Part shown: positions 1-10,880 of the stretch, piece by piece
How positions within the stretch are numbered: the stretch's first letter is position 1
Layout: each line of letters starts with the position of its first letter
NCBI GenBank assembly: GCA_036250195.1
Contig: JAVHZZ010000006.1
Location: 73,357,369-73,421,368, forward strand
Source of the DNA: Mixophyes australis
Lineage: Eukaryota; Chordata; Amphibia; Anura; Limnodynastidae
Direction: 5' to 3'
DNA: 64,000 bases
The notes under the pieces: model-generated
What the model saw: the letters and a program-made list of their open reading frames with translations, nothing else
Database searches by the model: none
Told to the model about the DNA's origin: nothing
Position numbers and translations under genes: made by a program

Positions 1-102
1 TTGAATGGTCACATAATGCCAAAAAAAGAGTTGCAAGATGGAATTGTCCTTGGGCCCTCCCACCCACGTTTATATTGTTGAAATAGGACATGCACACTAT
101 AA

Positions 103-162
103 CAAACCAATCATTTCAGCGACAGGGCCTACCAAACAACTGTGGCTGAAATGATTGGTTTG
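103..162. repeat. Subterminal hairpin of the hAT family (copy 1)
   Basis: Two 18-base arms, CAAACCAATCATTTCAGC (103-120) and its exact complement (145-162), enclose a 24-base loop. Equivalent hairpins lie at 20752-20809, 21594-21651 and 39042-39099. Subterminal repeats are typical transposase-binding sites in hAT elements; that role is inferred here. Confidence 0.85.
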
Positions 163-219
163 TTTGGGCCCCCACACCAAAAAAGCTATTCATCTCTCCC
201 TGTACAAAATAAACAGGTT

Positions 220-1284
220 CTACTGAGGCAAGATGTCGTCCTCATCCTCAACCTCTGATTCCTCTCCCCCTACAGTGTGTACTTCCTCCTCCTCACACAT
301 TATCAATTCGTCCCCGCTGGACTCCACAACCACAGGTCCCTCTGTACTATCTGGAGGGCAGTGCTGTACTTCATTGAGGAATTGATTATTCATTTTTATA
401 AACATCATTTTTTCAACGTTGTGAGGAAGCAACCTCCTTCGCCGCTCACTGACCAGGTTCCCCGCTGCACTAAAAACTCTTTCCGAGTACACACTGGAGG
501 GGGGACAACTCAGGTAAAATAGAGCCAGTTTGTACAGGGGCTTCCAAACTGCCTTTTTTTCCTGCCAGTAACAATATGGACTGTCTGGCATGTCTATTTG
601 GATGGTGTCAGCAAAATAATCCTCCACCATTTTTTCAATTGTGACAGCATCCAATGCAGCGACAGTAGACATATCTGCAATGGTTGGCAGGTCCTTCAGT
701 CCGGACCAGATGTTATCAGCATCCCCGCCAGCGGCTCTTTTAGGAAAACTGAGCTTTTTCCTCGCAGCCATAGATGTGGAAGAAAATGAGGGTGGAGCTG
801 TTGGCATGTCACGGTCCTCTTCAGAGGACAATCTCTTGACCAGCAGGTCTTTGCACCGCTGTAGACTTGTGTCCGCCGGAAACAGAGACACAACATACGC
901 TTTAAACCGAGGATCAAGCACTGTGGCCAGAATGTATTCCTCTGACTTTAAAAGAGTGACCACCCTTGGATCCTGGCAAAGCGTACGAAGGGCTACATCC
1001 ATAAGAGCTACATGCTTGGTGGAATCGCAATGGTTTACCAGCTCCTCCCTCACTTTCTCCAGCTGCTTCTGTAACAGCCTGATCAGGGGAATGACCTGAC
1101 TCAAGCTGGCAGTGTCGGAACTGACTTGTCGTGTGGCAAGTTCAAACGGCTGCAGAACCTTGCACAACACGGAAATCATTCTCCAGTGCGCTTGACTCAG
1201 GCGCATCCCCACTCCTTTTCCTATGTCGTAGGTAGCTGTGTAGGCTTGAATGGCCTTTTGATGCTCCTCCATCCTCTGCAGCAT
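220..1284 (-). pseudogene. hAT transposase, C-terminal part with hATC dimerisation domain (open frame, 354 codons)
   Basis: The frame starts inside the transposase rather than at its natural beginning. It contains LDPRFK (about residues 123-128), a family landmark, and a well-kept hATC dimerisation region at about residues 237-298 including SERVFSAAGNLVSERRRRL. The tail is acidic and ends DILPQ. Full hAT transposases are about 600-700 residues, so roughly half is missing. Similarity to 19570-19600 stops near 1317, where non-coding repeat sequence takes over, which marks the deletion edge. No stop or frameshift interrupts the remaining 354 codons, unlike the other copies. Transposition cannot occur without the catalytic core. 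A product could at most dimerise; nothing in the sequence shows that it is made. Confidence 0.85.
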
Positions 1285-1317
1285 ATAGAGGGTGGAGTTC
1301 TAGCACGTCACTACCAC

Positions 1318-1640
1318 TAGTTAATTTAGATTGCAAGGCTTGTAAATACTTTGAAGATAAAAAAAAGCAGGCTGCACAGACTGTGGAGCTAGAAAGTGAA
1401 ATGAAATGGACCACGTTACTTCGGTGGCTATCTATGCCCCCCCCGCCCTACACTTGTAGTTGAATATAAATAAAGCAGCCTGCATAGACTGTAGAACTAG
1501 AAATTCAAATATACAAAGAAATGGACAAAGGCAGTTTGGTATCTGTCTGCATCAGATCCCCTCTCCACTGGGAGTAAAATAGAAAACTATTCAGCCGTTA
1601 TATAATCTAGAATATAAATAGAAATTGAGAAAGGCAATTT
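1318..1640. repeat. Short non-coding tandem units replacing the hAT-1 transposase core
   Basis: Two to three diverged units of about 115 bp contain the words GCAGCCTG, ATAGACTGTA, AATGGACAAAGGCAG and CATCAGA. The same units occur at about 25320-25690 inside the short hAT relative, so they are a feature of the family's non-autonomous forms. Confidence 0.7.
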
Positions 1641-2339
1641 GGTATCTGTCTGCATCATAATCATCAACATCCTCCTCAGCGCCAGCTACATCAATATCCT
1701 CCTCCCGGTGTACAACATTCACACCTTCATTAGCCAAATCTGTAACTGGACTGTGGGTGATCCTTCCAGCATATGCAGAGGGCGTGCTGCAAATGCTGGA
1801 TGGAGTCACCTCTTCCCGTACAGTGATGGGAAGGTCAGGGTTCACAACCACCAACACCCTTGGACTCGCCTTGGGGATTTGTGATGTCATCTGTTTAGAA
1901 GGCAGAGTTCTTTGCTGTTTTGTTGTTGTTGCTGACAGCATAACTCTCTTGAATTTTTTGTAGGGGGGGGAGGATGAGGGCTTAGATCCTTGGGTGAAGC
2001 TGGACCACTAGTCATGAACACGGGCCAGGGCCTAAGCCGTTCCTTGCCACTACGTGTCGTAAATGGCATATTGCCAACTTTACGTTTCTCCTCAGATGAT
2101 TTTAAGTTTCTCTTTTTGCTACTTTTTGAGAACTTGGGCTTTTTGGATTTTACATGCCCTGTACTAGGAGATTGGGCATCCGGCTTGCCAGACGACGTTG
2201 ATTGCATTTCGTCTATGTCATGACTAATGGCAGCAGCTTCAGCATTAGGAGGAAGTGGGTCTTGATCTTTCCCTACTTTATCCTCCAAATTTTTGTTTTC
2301 CATTATATGTAGCACCCCTAAGCCACACACACTCGGCAA
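1591..2339 (-). pseudogene. hAT transposase, N-terminal part (frameshifted)
   Basis: Two overlapping frames (2339-1887 and 1941-1591) together give a lysine- and serine-rich start, the family signature NMPFTTRSGKERLRP, a proline-rich stretch and an acidic segment. The signature recurs as NMPFYTRSGKERMRP at 42180-41962 in hAT-3. The sequence stops before the BED zinc finger. Because the acidic segment sits in a different frame from the signature, one frameshift or a lost splice event separates them. This region probably belongs to the poorly conserved leader that precedes the DNA-binding finger. Confidence 0.65.
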
Positions 2340-2368
2340 AGCCTTTAAAAATTATATGCGGCACAGGA

Positions 2369-3014
2369 GAGTACCACTGGATTTATACTGCTGAATCAGT
2401 GAACTTTGTAATGTATCAGTACCACTGGACTTATACTGCTGAATCAGTGAACTTTGTAATATATCAGTACTACTGGACTTATACTGCTGAATCAGTGAAC
2501 TTTGTAATATATCAGTACCACTGGACTTATACTGCTGAATCAGTGAACTTTGTAATATATCAGTACCACTGGACTTATACTGCTGAATCAGTGAACTTTG
2601 TAATAGCAGTACCACTGGACTTATACTGCTGAATCAGTGAACTTTGTAATATATCAGTACCACTGGACTTATACTGCTGAATCAGTGAACTTTGTAATAT
2701 ATCAGTACCACTGGACTTATACTGCTGAATCAGTGAACTTTGTAATATATCAGTACCACTGGACTTATACTGCTGAATCAGTGAACTTTGTAATATATCA
2801 GTACCACTGGACTTATACTGCTGAATCAGTGAACTTTGTAATAGCAGTACCACTGGACTTATACTGCTGAATCAGTGAACTTTGTAATATATCAGTACCA
2901 CTGGACTTATAGTGCTGAATCAGTGAACTTTGTAATATATCAGTACCACTAGACTTATACTGCAGAATCAGTGAACTTTGTAATATAGCAGTATACCAAT
3001 GGACTTATACTGCA
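2369..3014. repeat. 48-bp tandem repeat with higher-order structure
   Basis: About 13 copies begin CAGTACCACTGGACTTATAC. Copy starts fall at 2369, 2417, 2465, 2513, 2561, 2607, 2655, 2703, 2751, 2799, 2845, 2893, 2941 and 2987. Most steps are 48 bp, but 2561-2607 and 2799-2845 are 46 bp, giving two 238-bp blocks of five units. The 48-bp period is a multiple of three, which makes open frames on both strands; these are not genes. Confidence 0.95.
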
Positions 3015-3021
3015 GGATTGT

Positions 3022-3600
3022 TTTGGGATATTTTTTTTTTTTTTATAATTACTTTTTTGAAATTTTTTATAATTTGGGAATAATGGGGAAATAACAATGC
3101 CCTTAGAAGGACAGAGCACAGGACACAGCACCACTGGACTGAACAGGACACAGCACAGGACCCAGCAGCACCACTGAACTCAAAATTGACAGAGCCCAGC
3201 ACACAGCACCAATGGACTGATACTGCAGAATGTGTGAACTTTGTAATATTGCAGTACCACTGGACTTTTACTGCTGAATGTGTGAACTTGGTAATATTGC
3301 AGTACCAATGGGCTTATACTGCAGGATTGGTTTTGCAAATTTCGTTGTAATTAATTTTTTTTTTGTATTTTTTTTTTTATAACTTTTTTTTAATTTTTTA
3401 AACACTTGGGAATAATGGGGAAATAAAGAACTATGCCCTTAGAAGCACAGAGCACAGGACACAGCACCACTGGACTGAACAGGACACAGCACAGGACCCA
3501 GCAGCACCACTGAACTCAAAATTGACAGAGCACAGCACACAGCACCACTGGACTGATACTGCAGAACACAGCACAGCACAGCACAGCACAGAACTAAACA
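3022..3600. repeat. Duplicated block of about 320 bp in the hAT-1 subterminal region
   Basis: A T-rich run, then GGGAATAATGGGGAAATAA, then a CAGCACCACTGGACTGA-type segment occurs at 3022-3240 and again at 3333-3565. The second copy ends in a short CAGCA array (3568-3590). The repeated phrase resembles the 48-bp unit upstream, so the whole 3' flank seems to have grown by successive duplications. Confidence 0.85.
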
Positions 3601-4477
3601 GCACAGCATGAGATCTACCAGAACAGAGGACCACCTAACACACCCTCCCTCTACCCTGATCAATGCCCGAGTGAAGATGGCGGCGACTAGCGGGGAATTT
3701 ATAGGATCCGAGTATCGCGAGATCCGACAGCGGGATTATGACTCCGAGCCTCGGTTTCAGGTTTTTATTTGGCGCCAATACCCGGATCTGTCTCGGATCT
3801 GACTCGGATCGGAAACGTTCGAGTGGGCTCGGGTTCAGGAAATCCGAGTGCGCTCATCTCTATTGGAAACATACACAAATAAGTTCATTCCTATGGGAAA
3901 CACAGGTAAAAGAATCAAGTCTAAACCAACGTGGCTAAATAAAAAGGTAAGGGAAGAAATGAAAAGGTAGACACGTGCATTTAAATTGTTTAAGTCTGAA
4001 GGATCTACAAGAAATGTAATAAAACATGCAAAATGGAAATTAGATTGGCTAAATTAGAAAATGAAGAACAAGTTGCAAAAGAAAGAAAGATAAATCATAA
4101 AAGTTTTTTAACTATATAAGTGAAAAGGGATTAAAAAAGACAATATAGGACCCCGAAGAAGTGAGATGGGTGTACTGATTAATGATAATATGGAAAAGCA
4201 GAGATATTAAACACTTTCTTTTCTTGAGGATTTACTAGAGCAGAACAAATGGTAGGAATTATATATAAAAAGTACAATGCAACCATACCATTAAATAATA
4301 CTTGGCTGACAAAGGAAGATGTCCAAAAAGGACTGAGTAAATAAAACTCCAGGTCCAGGTGACATACACCAAATGGTTTTTAGGTAGCTAAACTCAGAAA
4401 TAGCTAGACCACTATTCTTAATTTTAATAGATTAAATTTCATCAGGCTCAGTACCAAGGGACTGGAGGATAGCAGAT

Positions 4478-4957
4478 GTGGTGACATTGTTTAAAAAGGA
4501 AATGAGATCACAACCAGGGATTTATAGACCGGTAAGTCTGACATCAATAGTGGGGAAACTACTGGAAGGTATATTAAGAGATAGTATTCAGGATTACTTG
4601 ATGAGCCCCAAGATTATTAATGGGAATCGGCATGGATTTGTGATGGATAGGTCATGTCAAACTAATCTAATTAGATTCCACAAGGAAGTTAGTGCGAACT
4701 TAGACCATGGTAGTACAGTAGATATGGTCTACTTAGATTTTACAAAGGCCTTTGATACAGTGCTACACAAGAGGTTTGTTTACAAAATAAGAGAACTTGG
4801 TCTAGGAAACAACATTTGTACTTGGTTCGAAAACTGGTTGGGGAATAGGGAACAGAGAGTTGTGATGAATGGAACATTTTCTAATTGGTCAAAAATTTTA
4901 AGTGGTGTACCTCAAGGTTCCGTGCTGGGGCGACTCATTTTTAATATATGTTGGTGA
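4478..4957 (+). pseudogene. LINE reverse transcriptase fragment
   Basis: The frame includes YRPVSLTS, then VYLDFTKAFDTV (the block carrying the first catalytic aspartate), then SGVPQGSVLG. This order and wording are those of CR1-clade reverse transcriptases. The frame then breaks. The block with the paired catalytic aspartates survives only as FADDSKL in another frame at about 4980-5010. Further C-terminal pieces with KCKVMHLG and LGIFTLEKRCLRRD lie at 5066-5263 and 5267-5590. It is therefore a dead copy. Confidence 0.9.
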
Positions 4958-5065
4958 TGGTTTAGAGAGCAATGTTTCCACTTTCGCAGATGACAGTAAA
5001 CTTTGTAAGGTAATAAAATCAGATCAAGATCTCTACATAGGGACTTGGATAAACCTGAGGATTGA

Positions 5066-5590
5066 ATGGTCAAATGGAAGATGAAGTTTAACATAGATAA
5101 ATGTAAGGTTATGCATTTAGGGATCAAAAGCAAGCACGCAATCTATAAATTAAATGGGATACATCTAGGGAAATCTATAATGGAAAAGGATTTGGGAGTG
5201 CTCTTAGACAATAGACTTAGCAATAGTGCTAAATGTCAAGCAGCAGCTGCAAGGGCCAATTAAGTATTGGCATGCATAAAAAGGGGCATAGATGCAAGGG
5301 AAGAAGCTGTAATTTTTCAACTATATAAATTGTTGGTAAGACCTTATCTTGAATACAAAGTACAGTTCTGGGCACCACTCTATAAAAAAGACATTTTGGA
5401 ACTAGAAAGGGTCCAGAGAAGGGTGACAAAATTTATAAAGGGTATGGAGTCATTAGGTTATGAGAAAATGTTAGCCAATTTAGGCATATTTACTTTAGAA
5501 AAGAGGTGTCTAAGAAGGGATATGATTACTGTGTATAAATACATTACGGGTCAATACAGAGAACTTTCTCGTTCACCTCCTAAGGTTTGA
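5066..5590 (+). pseudogene. LINE reverse transcriptase C-terminal region, two frames
   Basis: The thumb and connection part of the same CR1 element continues here. It holds KCKVMHLG near 5100, a stop near 5262, then YLEYKVQFWAP and LEKRCLRRDMITVYKYI, phrases typical of the end of CR1 ORF2. The stop and frame change confirm decay. Confidence 0.8.
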
Positions 5591-5980
5591 GGGGAGGAAG
5601 TTTCACAACCAGCAAAGGAAGGAATTCTTTACAGTAAGGGTAGTCAAAAATTCATTGGTAGTCCAGGAATTCCCTGCCAGGGAAGGTTGTGATGGCAGAT
5701 TCAATTGATATGTTTAAGAAAGGGTTAGACAATTTTTTAGCGGAAAAGGGTATCCAGGGTTACAATCGTTAATTAAAATGAAGGATAGTAGTGGATCCAG
5801 AGAGAATTAGGTCTGGAATATTGGGTCAGGAGGGATTTTTCCCAATTGAAACAGATTGGCGGTTGCTTAATCTGGATCAATTTCAAATCTAAGATAGGAA
5901 TCGCAGGAGACCCAAAAATAGATTGAACTTGATGGAACGGTGTCTTTTTGCAATCTCATCAACTTTGAAAGTATGTAACT

Positions 5981-6609
5981 TGCTTTCTCTCTGGTTCAGG
6001 GCTGGATATAAAGGCCCTTGGATACTGCTACTAACCAATTCTCTCGCAGTCTTGGATATACTGCACTCTCATTGCAGCATAGCTACTCTGTCCATTTTCA
6101 CTAAGCAGAGCAGCTTTTTTCATCAAGTTTAAAACAGAGAGGCCCCAGGTACTTCTTATCCATGGTATATTCTGTACTTCTTACTTGATGATCAGTCATT
6201 TCTTAGTTCACTATTAGTCCAGGCAGTTGAAATTGCTTCCAGCAATAGATCTGTCTGTTTCCGCTATTTCAGTTCCATAGTAATTTACTTGTTTCAGATT
6301 CAGGTTTGAGACTTGAGGTTATGGATTGTAGTTGGTCTCATTGTTTTTGTTGTCCATGATGATGGTAATGATTTAATCATCTTCAAGCTTTCAGAGTTTG
6401 GTTTTCTTTAGACTGATTGTGATTGTTTTTTATTAAATTTCAGAGGGTGTCAGTGTTCTGGTCTGAGATCATACCTTATGATGAGGTAATTAAAAACAAT
6501 AGAGTGCTTCATATGATGGTCTCGTTTTGTTTAATTATTGGTTATAGGAGGGGAAAATTGTAAAGTGTTACATATGAGTAAAATTCTATTGGACTTAATA
6601 TATTTTAAA
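5981..6609. other. Unassigned AT-rich spacer
   Basis: I see no repeat boundary, conserved-looking frame or splice-flanked exon in this stretch. Confidence 0.5.
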
Positions 6610-6819
6610 GTGGTTGTCACGGGCACTAGGAGTCTTTACCCAGGGATCACCAGTTGACGGACTTACCAGAGCAGTATAGATGGTAATGTGGTACTCTGGT
6701 AGCGGGGTGATCACGGAACAGGAGACAGCAGATGGTAGAGAATGCTCGTGAAAGTCTATGACTAACAGCACTGGTAATGTAGATGTAATAGTACACGAGG
6801 AACTGAATGGACAAAGGAA

Positions 6820-7085
6820 ACGTGAGGGTAGTCAGTGGTCTGCGGTAGCAAGTTGTACCACTGCTATAGTGAGGAGGAATGTCCAGCAGCAACGAGGAAG
6901 TGATGAAAGTCAGCGGTCTGCGATTAGCAAGTTGTACCGCTGTCTAGGTGAGGGAGCAGAATCCAGGTGGAGGTATCTGGGAAGTCAGTGGTCTGCGTTA
7001 GCAAGTTGTACCACTGCTATATGGAGGGATACTGGAACAGGAATCAGTGGTCTGCCTCTAGCAAGTTGTACCACTGAAATATATA
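6820..7085. repeat. Internal repeat of the solo LTR, first array
   Basis: Four diverged units contain CAGTGGTCTGCG, AGCAAGTTGTACC and ACTGCTAT, spaced about 55-95 bp apart. Confidence 0.75.
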
Positions 7086-7699
7086 TGTGAGGAGAAGCAC
7101 GGGGAGACAAATGTAATGCAGAGTAGACACGGGCACACTGAACTTGATCCCACGATGATATGCACACAGTAGTAATAACAGAACAGCACTGCACAAATAT
7201 ACAAAGTCTCAGGAACTACCCAGACTAAAAGATAACACAGTCAATTGATGGCAATAGTCTCAGAGGATAGGCAACTTCAGAGAAGAACAACTCAGTCCAG
7301 CAAGGTATGCAATACACGAGCACAGTCAATGATAAGTATGCATACCGTGGTTCAGAAGAGCAGGCTGTCAGAAGGGAGTGCAGAGATACCTGAGCGGCAG
7401 GAGGCCAGCAGGATGCGAAGTCCCAGGGAAATGGAAGCGGTATCAAAGTAGGTGCAGCGCACAGGTAGGTAGACCAGCATGATGAAACAATACTCAGGAA
7501 GCCGTAGTATATAGGACTGGTCACCGGGAGATCACTGAAGGGTAGTAGCGGTATCCAAATAGAGGACAGCAGCGGAGCGTTGACCCAATGCAGACAGGCG
7601 AGTTGACACGGCAGGAACACTGTAGACACGAGTAGAACTGAAGGGTAGCGGCAAGCAGGACACTGCAGGTACACGGAGGTAGCGGATAGGATACAGTAG

Positions 7700-8130
7700 G
7701 TTCAGTCACGAGGAACACGGGAGAGTAGAGGTGAGCAGGAACTGTTGAGCACGGAGGCAGCGGACAGGAATCAGCTGGAGCAGACTTGATGAAACACGGG
7801 AGAGTTGAAGTGAGTTGATAACTGTAGTGCACGGAGGCAGTGGATAGGAATCGGCTAATACAGTCACGATTAAACACAGGAGAGTTTGACGTGAGTTGAT
7901 AACTGTAGTGCACGGAGGCAGCAGATAGGAATCAGCTAATACAGTCACAATGAAACACAGGAGAGTTTGACGTGAGTTGATAACTGTAGTGCACGGAGGC
8001 AGCGGATAAGAATCAGCTAATACAGTCACGATGAAACACAGGAGAGTTGAAGTAGTCTGGAAACCACAGGAGAGTTGAAGTGGTCTGGAAACCACAGGAG
8101 AGTTGAAGTAGTCTGGAAACCACAGGAATC
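7700..8130. repeat. Internal repeat of the solo LTR, second array
   Basis: Units of about 100 bp carry GTGCACGGAGGCAGCGGATA, AATCAGCTAATACAGTCACG and GAAACACAGGAGAGTT, repeated four times. A 32-bp unit with AGTTGAAGTAGTCTGGAAAC follows, repeated three times. Open frames here come from the repeats. Confidence 0.85.
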
Positions 8131-8385
8131 AGCTGAGCTGAATACACGAGGAAACACAGGAACACCTTCAGAGGCTCATGGGGAATGAGACTCCAAGATC
8201 AGGCAACGAGGTATAGACAGCAGGTGCTTTAAATAGGGAGTGTTGCCTGATCAGCCAATTAACTAAAAGGAACAGGTACTGAAGGTTTGAAAGGGCTGCA
8301 CATGCGCAGACCCTCAGGATGGTGGACGGCCACGGTTCCTAAACACACGGGAAGAAGCACTCACAGTCTGGTGAGTGACAGTGGT

Positions 8386-9534
8386 ATACAGCTTATTTTT
8401 TTGATTTTGTGTTGGGGTCAGAGATCATTTAAGGTTACAAAACCTTCTTTTGATTTCAAAGTCCTTTTCCAACTGAGTTGCGAAGTGTTGAAGATAATGG
8501 ACAGAGAGCTGCTACAAGTGGATAATATTAATTTTATTTTGCTATATACTCACTGGTTACCAATGACTAACACTGGGAAAGAAAGTCTTTATATGCTATG
8601 CGATAACTCTCAATATGAATAATTTGACCTGATACACATCACTCTACCCACATTTTTAAATGTATTTCCCGATTAAATTAACCTGGGTTGAATGACATCA
8701 TTGTGAAACACATATAAACACCATCACCATCACTTATTGAATTTGGCACAGGCTAATTGATTTGGAACATTAGTGTGAGAATCACAGAGAGAGAACCATG
8801 TGACCCCAGTGAAATGGGTCATTTGTTCTAGCCAGGAATTATTTTTAATAAAACTATCATTGACTTTTCTCAATATTGTGTTGTGCCCTTATTTTTGTGG
8901 GTCAAACTAGATGGTATTTTGTATTTCATTTGGAGATCCACACATGGTATATATGTTCAGCACTAGTACTGTCAATCATAACTTTTGACCCGATCTTTAA
9001 CAGCAACACCAGATAAAAAGGAAAATGTGTATACACTCGAGATTGGTCCATGTACTCTGGGTTTTACCACCAATTAAATATATGGACACCTTAAAGGACA
9101 TGTATGTCCACCTTTCTACAACTATATGTTATTATAACTATTATATCTAACTAGGGTCATTTTATGCCATGGTAGTCACTTTCGCGATGACAGTAACACT
9201 GACAACTACACCGACATAAAAATAACGATAAACATCAGTGCGACAGTGAGTATATATCTACATACCATATTTTAGATGTACAGCATTTCTGACAGCTCTT
9301 ATAACCGTCACCTCTAAATTGTGAATAAACAAAAGGCGGCGACTGGTAAGCACGTCATTCACACTGCTGACAGTGCGATTGCCGCTTTAAAGGCGGCAAT
9401 GGTTGGACTCGGCACCTGAATACATTATAGAGCCTGCGGGTCCTTGACTCGTGGGCTTGTGTGCACTGCAGAGCCTTTACCCATGATACATACACCCGTG
9501 CCCTTATCAAGAATTTTACTGAATACAAAACGTT
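8386..9534. other. Unassigned spacer
   Basis: No coding or repeat structure could be supported. A single AATAAAA at 8848 is not linked to a recognisable gene. Confidence 0.5.
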
Positions 9535-9709
9535 GGGGTAGATCTTTTCAAACTTTCTAAAAAAAAAAAGTGTAGTTGTTGCCCATAGTAACCAGATTAT
9601 AGCTATCAATTATCTTGTATATTTTGTAGAAAATGATAGCTTGAATCTGATTGATTGCTATGGACAACACCTCCACTTTTTATTTTAGAAGGTCTGATAC
9701 ATCTACCCC
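9535..9709. mobile_element. Palindromic MITE, diverged
   Basis: The ends GGGGTAGAT and ATCTACCCC face each other. The halves, including the CATAGTAACCAGATTATAGC side and its counterpart near 9640-9660, pair with each other along their length. The same family is clearer at 16343-16519, and a fragment lies at 57040-57090. Confidence 0.75.
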
Positions 9710-9718
9710 TTTACCTTA

Positions 9719-10031
9719 CAGTGGCGGATCCAGGGGGGGGCGATCGGGGTGATCGCCCCCCAGCAGACACTTGCTGCCGACGGCTGCACACTATGTGCAG
9801 GTCCGTCCAGCCGTGACAGGCAGGGACAGTGTGCTGGCCGGCTGCTCTGACTGTGTTTAAAACACAATCAGAGCAGCCGGGCAGCACACTGTCCCTGCCT
9901 GTCACGGCTGGACGGACCTGCACATAGTGTGCAGCCGTCGGCAGCCTAAGATGCTAGAAAGGGGCGGGGCCTAAATCACCCCTCCCCCCCTAAATCGCCC
10001 CGGGTACAGCATTTTTCTAGATCCGCCCCTG
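9719..10031. mobile_element. hAT-type MITE, 313 bp, with perfect 8-bp target duplication
   Basis: The ends are CAGTGGCGGATCCAG and CTAGATCCGCCCCTG. TTACCTTA lies directly outside both (9711-9718 and 10032-10039). An 8-bp duplication and CAG...CTG ends are diagnostic for hAT. The interior is one large fold-back: the stretch with GGCTGCTCTGACTGTGTTT near 9840 pairs with its complement just after it, and the outer arms carry the GTCCGTCCAGCCGTGACAGG segment in both directions. Confidence 0.92.
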
Positions 10032-10039
10032 TTACCTTA

Positions 10040-10379
10040 CATATATAGTTTTATCACCAGCATGCTGTATGACCTGTGTAGTGGTTAGAGTGCTTCTTTC
10101 TGTTTCTGTGGGTAAAAGGCATGTTGGGCTGGCAACCTTGCTGCATTGGCTGCTGTGCAATCTGAAGACATTATTGGCACCAAAGTACAGCTAGTGCTGG
10201 ATGTAGACACATAAAGTACAAAGCAAAAAGGCAGTGTTGTATAAGACAATTTTTAATGGCTGGAAGGCCCCAGCCATTACTTGGAGACACAGAGAAACAT
10301 GACAAAGGTACTTTTGTGAGAAGCAGGGGCAATAAATATTAGTATGCGCTGTGTGTTTTGCCTAGCATTGCCATGAATT
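10040..10379. other. Spacer, nothing recognised
   Basis: Ordinary AT-rich sequence without visible repeats or exons. Confidence 0.5.
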
Positions 10380-10880
10380 AAATCTATGGAATTATTCTTT
10401 AAATTATAGTTTTTCTTTAAGCAAGCTTGCACAATTCATGATGAACTCTTGACTGCAGATTATCTGGGTCTCTTCTGGCTGTAAAAGGATTAATCTGTTA
10501 CACTATAATTACGGCACATCATAGAAAGCGACTCTGCGAGATGTCATTTGCTTGAATGCATTTTATTATTACATCTGCGAGACACCCGACAATCAGGGCA
10601 CAGCTCAATTTGTACAAACCTTGTTATGAGTGCAAATGGAAATTAAGAAAAAATACATAATTTGTTTAGCAAATCAGTGCTAATTATCCAATTTCTTTGG
10701 AAACAGGGACTCAGTAAACAAACACTTGAATCCCGAGCAGGGCTGTTAGGATAGCTTTGTGAGAGAACATAAAACATAATATGCAATCAAGTAATTATTC
10801 TTTAGATTCAAACCAGCTGCAATATTTCATTAGCCGATATCTAATGGCTCTTACATTTGGCTAATGCTTACCTGTTCTAC
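10380..10880. other. Possible conserved non-coding element
   Basis: This block has no tandem or inverted structure and resembles none of the repeats in the window. It is dense in homeodomain-like cores (TAATTA, CTAATTATCC, AGTAATTATT) and octamer-like ATGCAA words, and lacks long frames. Such composition is common in vertebrate developmental enhancers. This is inference from texture only; no alignment was possible. Confidence 0.3.

Larger units (their letters stand above)
1..3862 (-). mobile_element. hAT-1: internally deleted hAT DNA transposon, left end outside the window
   Basis: The minus strand encodes a transposase C-terminal part (220-1284) and an N-terminal part (about 1591-2339). The right end at 3862 reads CATCTCTA, the complement of the TAGAGATG terminus seen on two other family members here (24998 and 38537). 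The sequence just before it is rich in CCGAG and CGGAT words, as in the short relative at 25762. The left terminus and the target duplication cannot be checked because the element runs off the window. The middle of the transposase (BED finger and catalytic core) is absent, so this copy could not move without help. Family membership rests on close similarity of the subterminal and coding parts to 38930-42180. Confidence 0.85.
3900..5980 (+). mobile_element. CR1-type LINE, 5'-truncated and mutated
   Basis: Reverse transcriptase and C-terminal coding parts run in order on the plus strand, followed by a 3' end reading TTGAACTTGATGGAACGGTG, which matches the usual tail of amphibian CR1/L2 elements. 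The endonuclease is missing and the region before 4478 is full of stops. There is no clear target duplication. Its left edge is close to the right end of hAT-1. Confidence 0.85.
6615..8380. mobile_element. Long solo LTR (1766 bp) with 5-bp target duplication
   Basis: The unit begins TGTCAC and ends GTGACA, and is flanked directly by GTGGT on both sides (6610-6614 and 8381-8385). TG...CA ends plus a 5-bp duplication are the mark of an LTR retrotransposon reduced to a single LTR by recombination. No internal coding region is present. The middle consists of diverged repeats (6820-7080 and 7700-8130). Which superfamily it belongs to cannot be told without internal sequence. No frame inside looks like protein. 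Confidence 0.8.

Noticed and set aside
2255..2870. Frames of 77-125 codons with YHWTYTAESVNFVIYQ repeats
   Set aside because: They arise from the 48-bp tandem repeat; both strands are open and the frame breaks at each 46-bp unit.
2369..3014. Regular spaced repeats that could suggest a CRISPR array
   Set aside because: Units are contiguous with no unique spacers, and the sequence is clearly eukaryotic transposon DNA.
7521..8095. Frames with PPCTTVINSRQTLLCFIV repeats on the minus strand
   Set aside because: They come from the tandem repeats within the solo LTR and show no protein features.
9719..10031. Long palindrome that could be a regulatory or origin structure
   Set aside because: The perfect 8-bp duplication and hAT-type ends explain it fully as a MITE.
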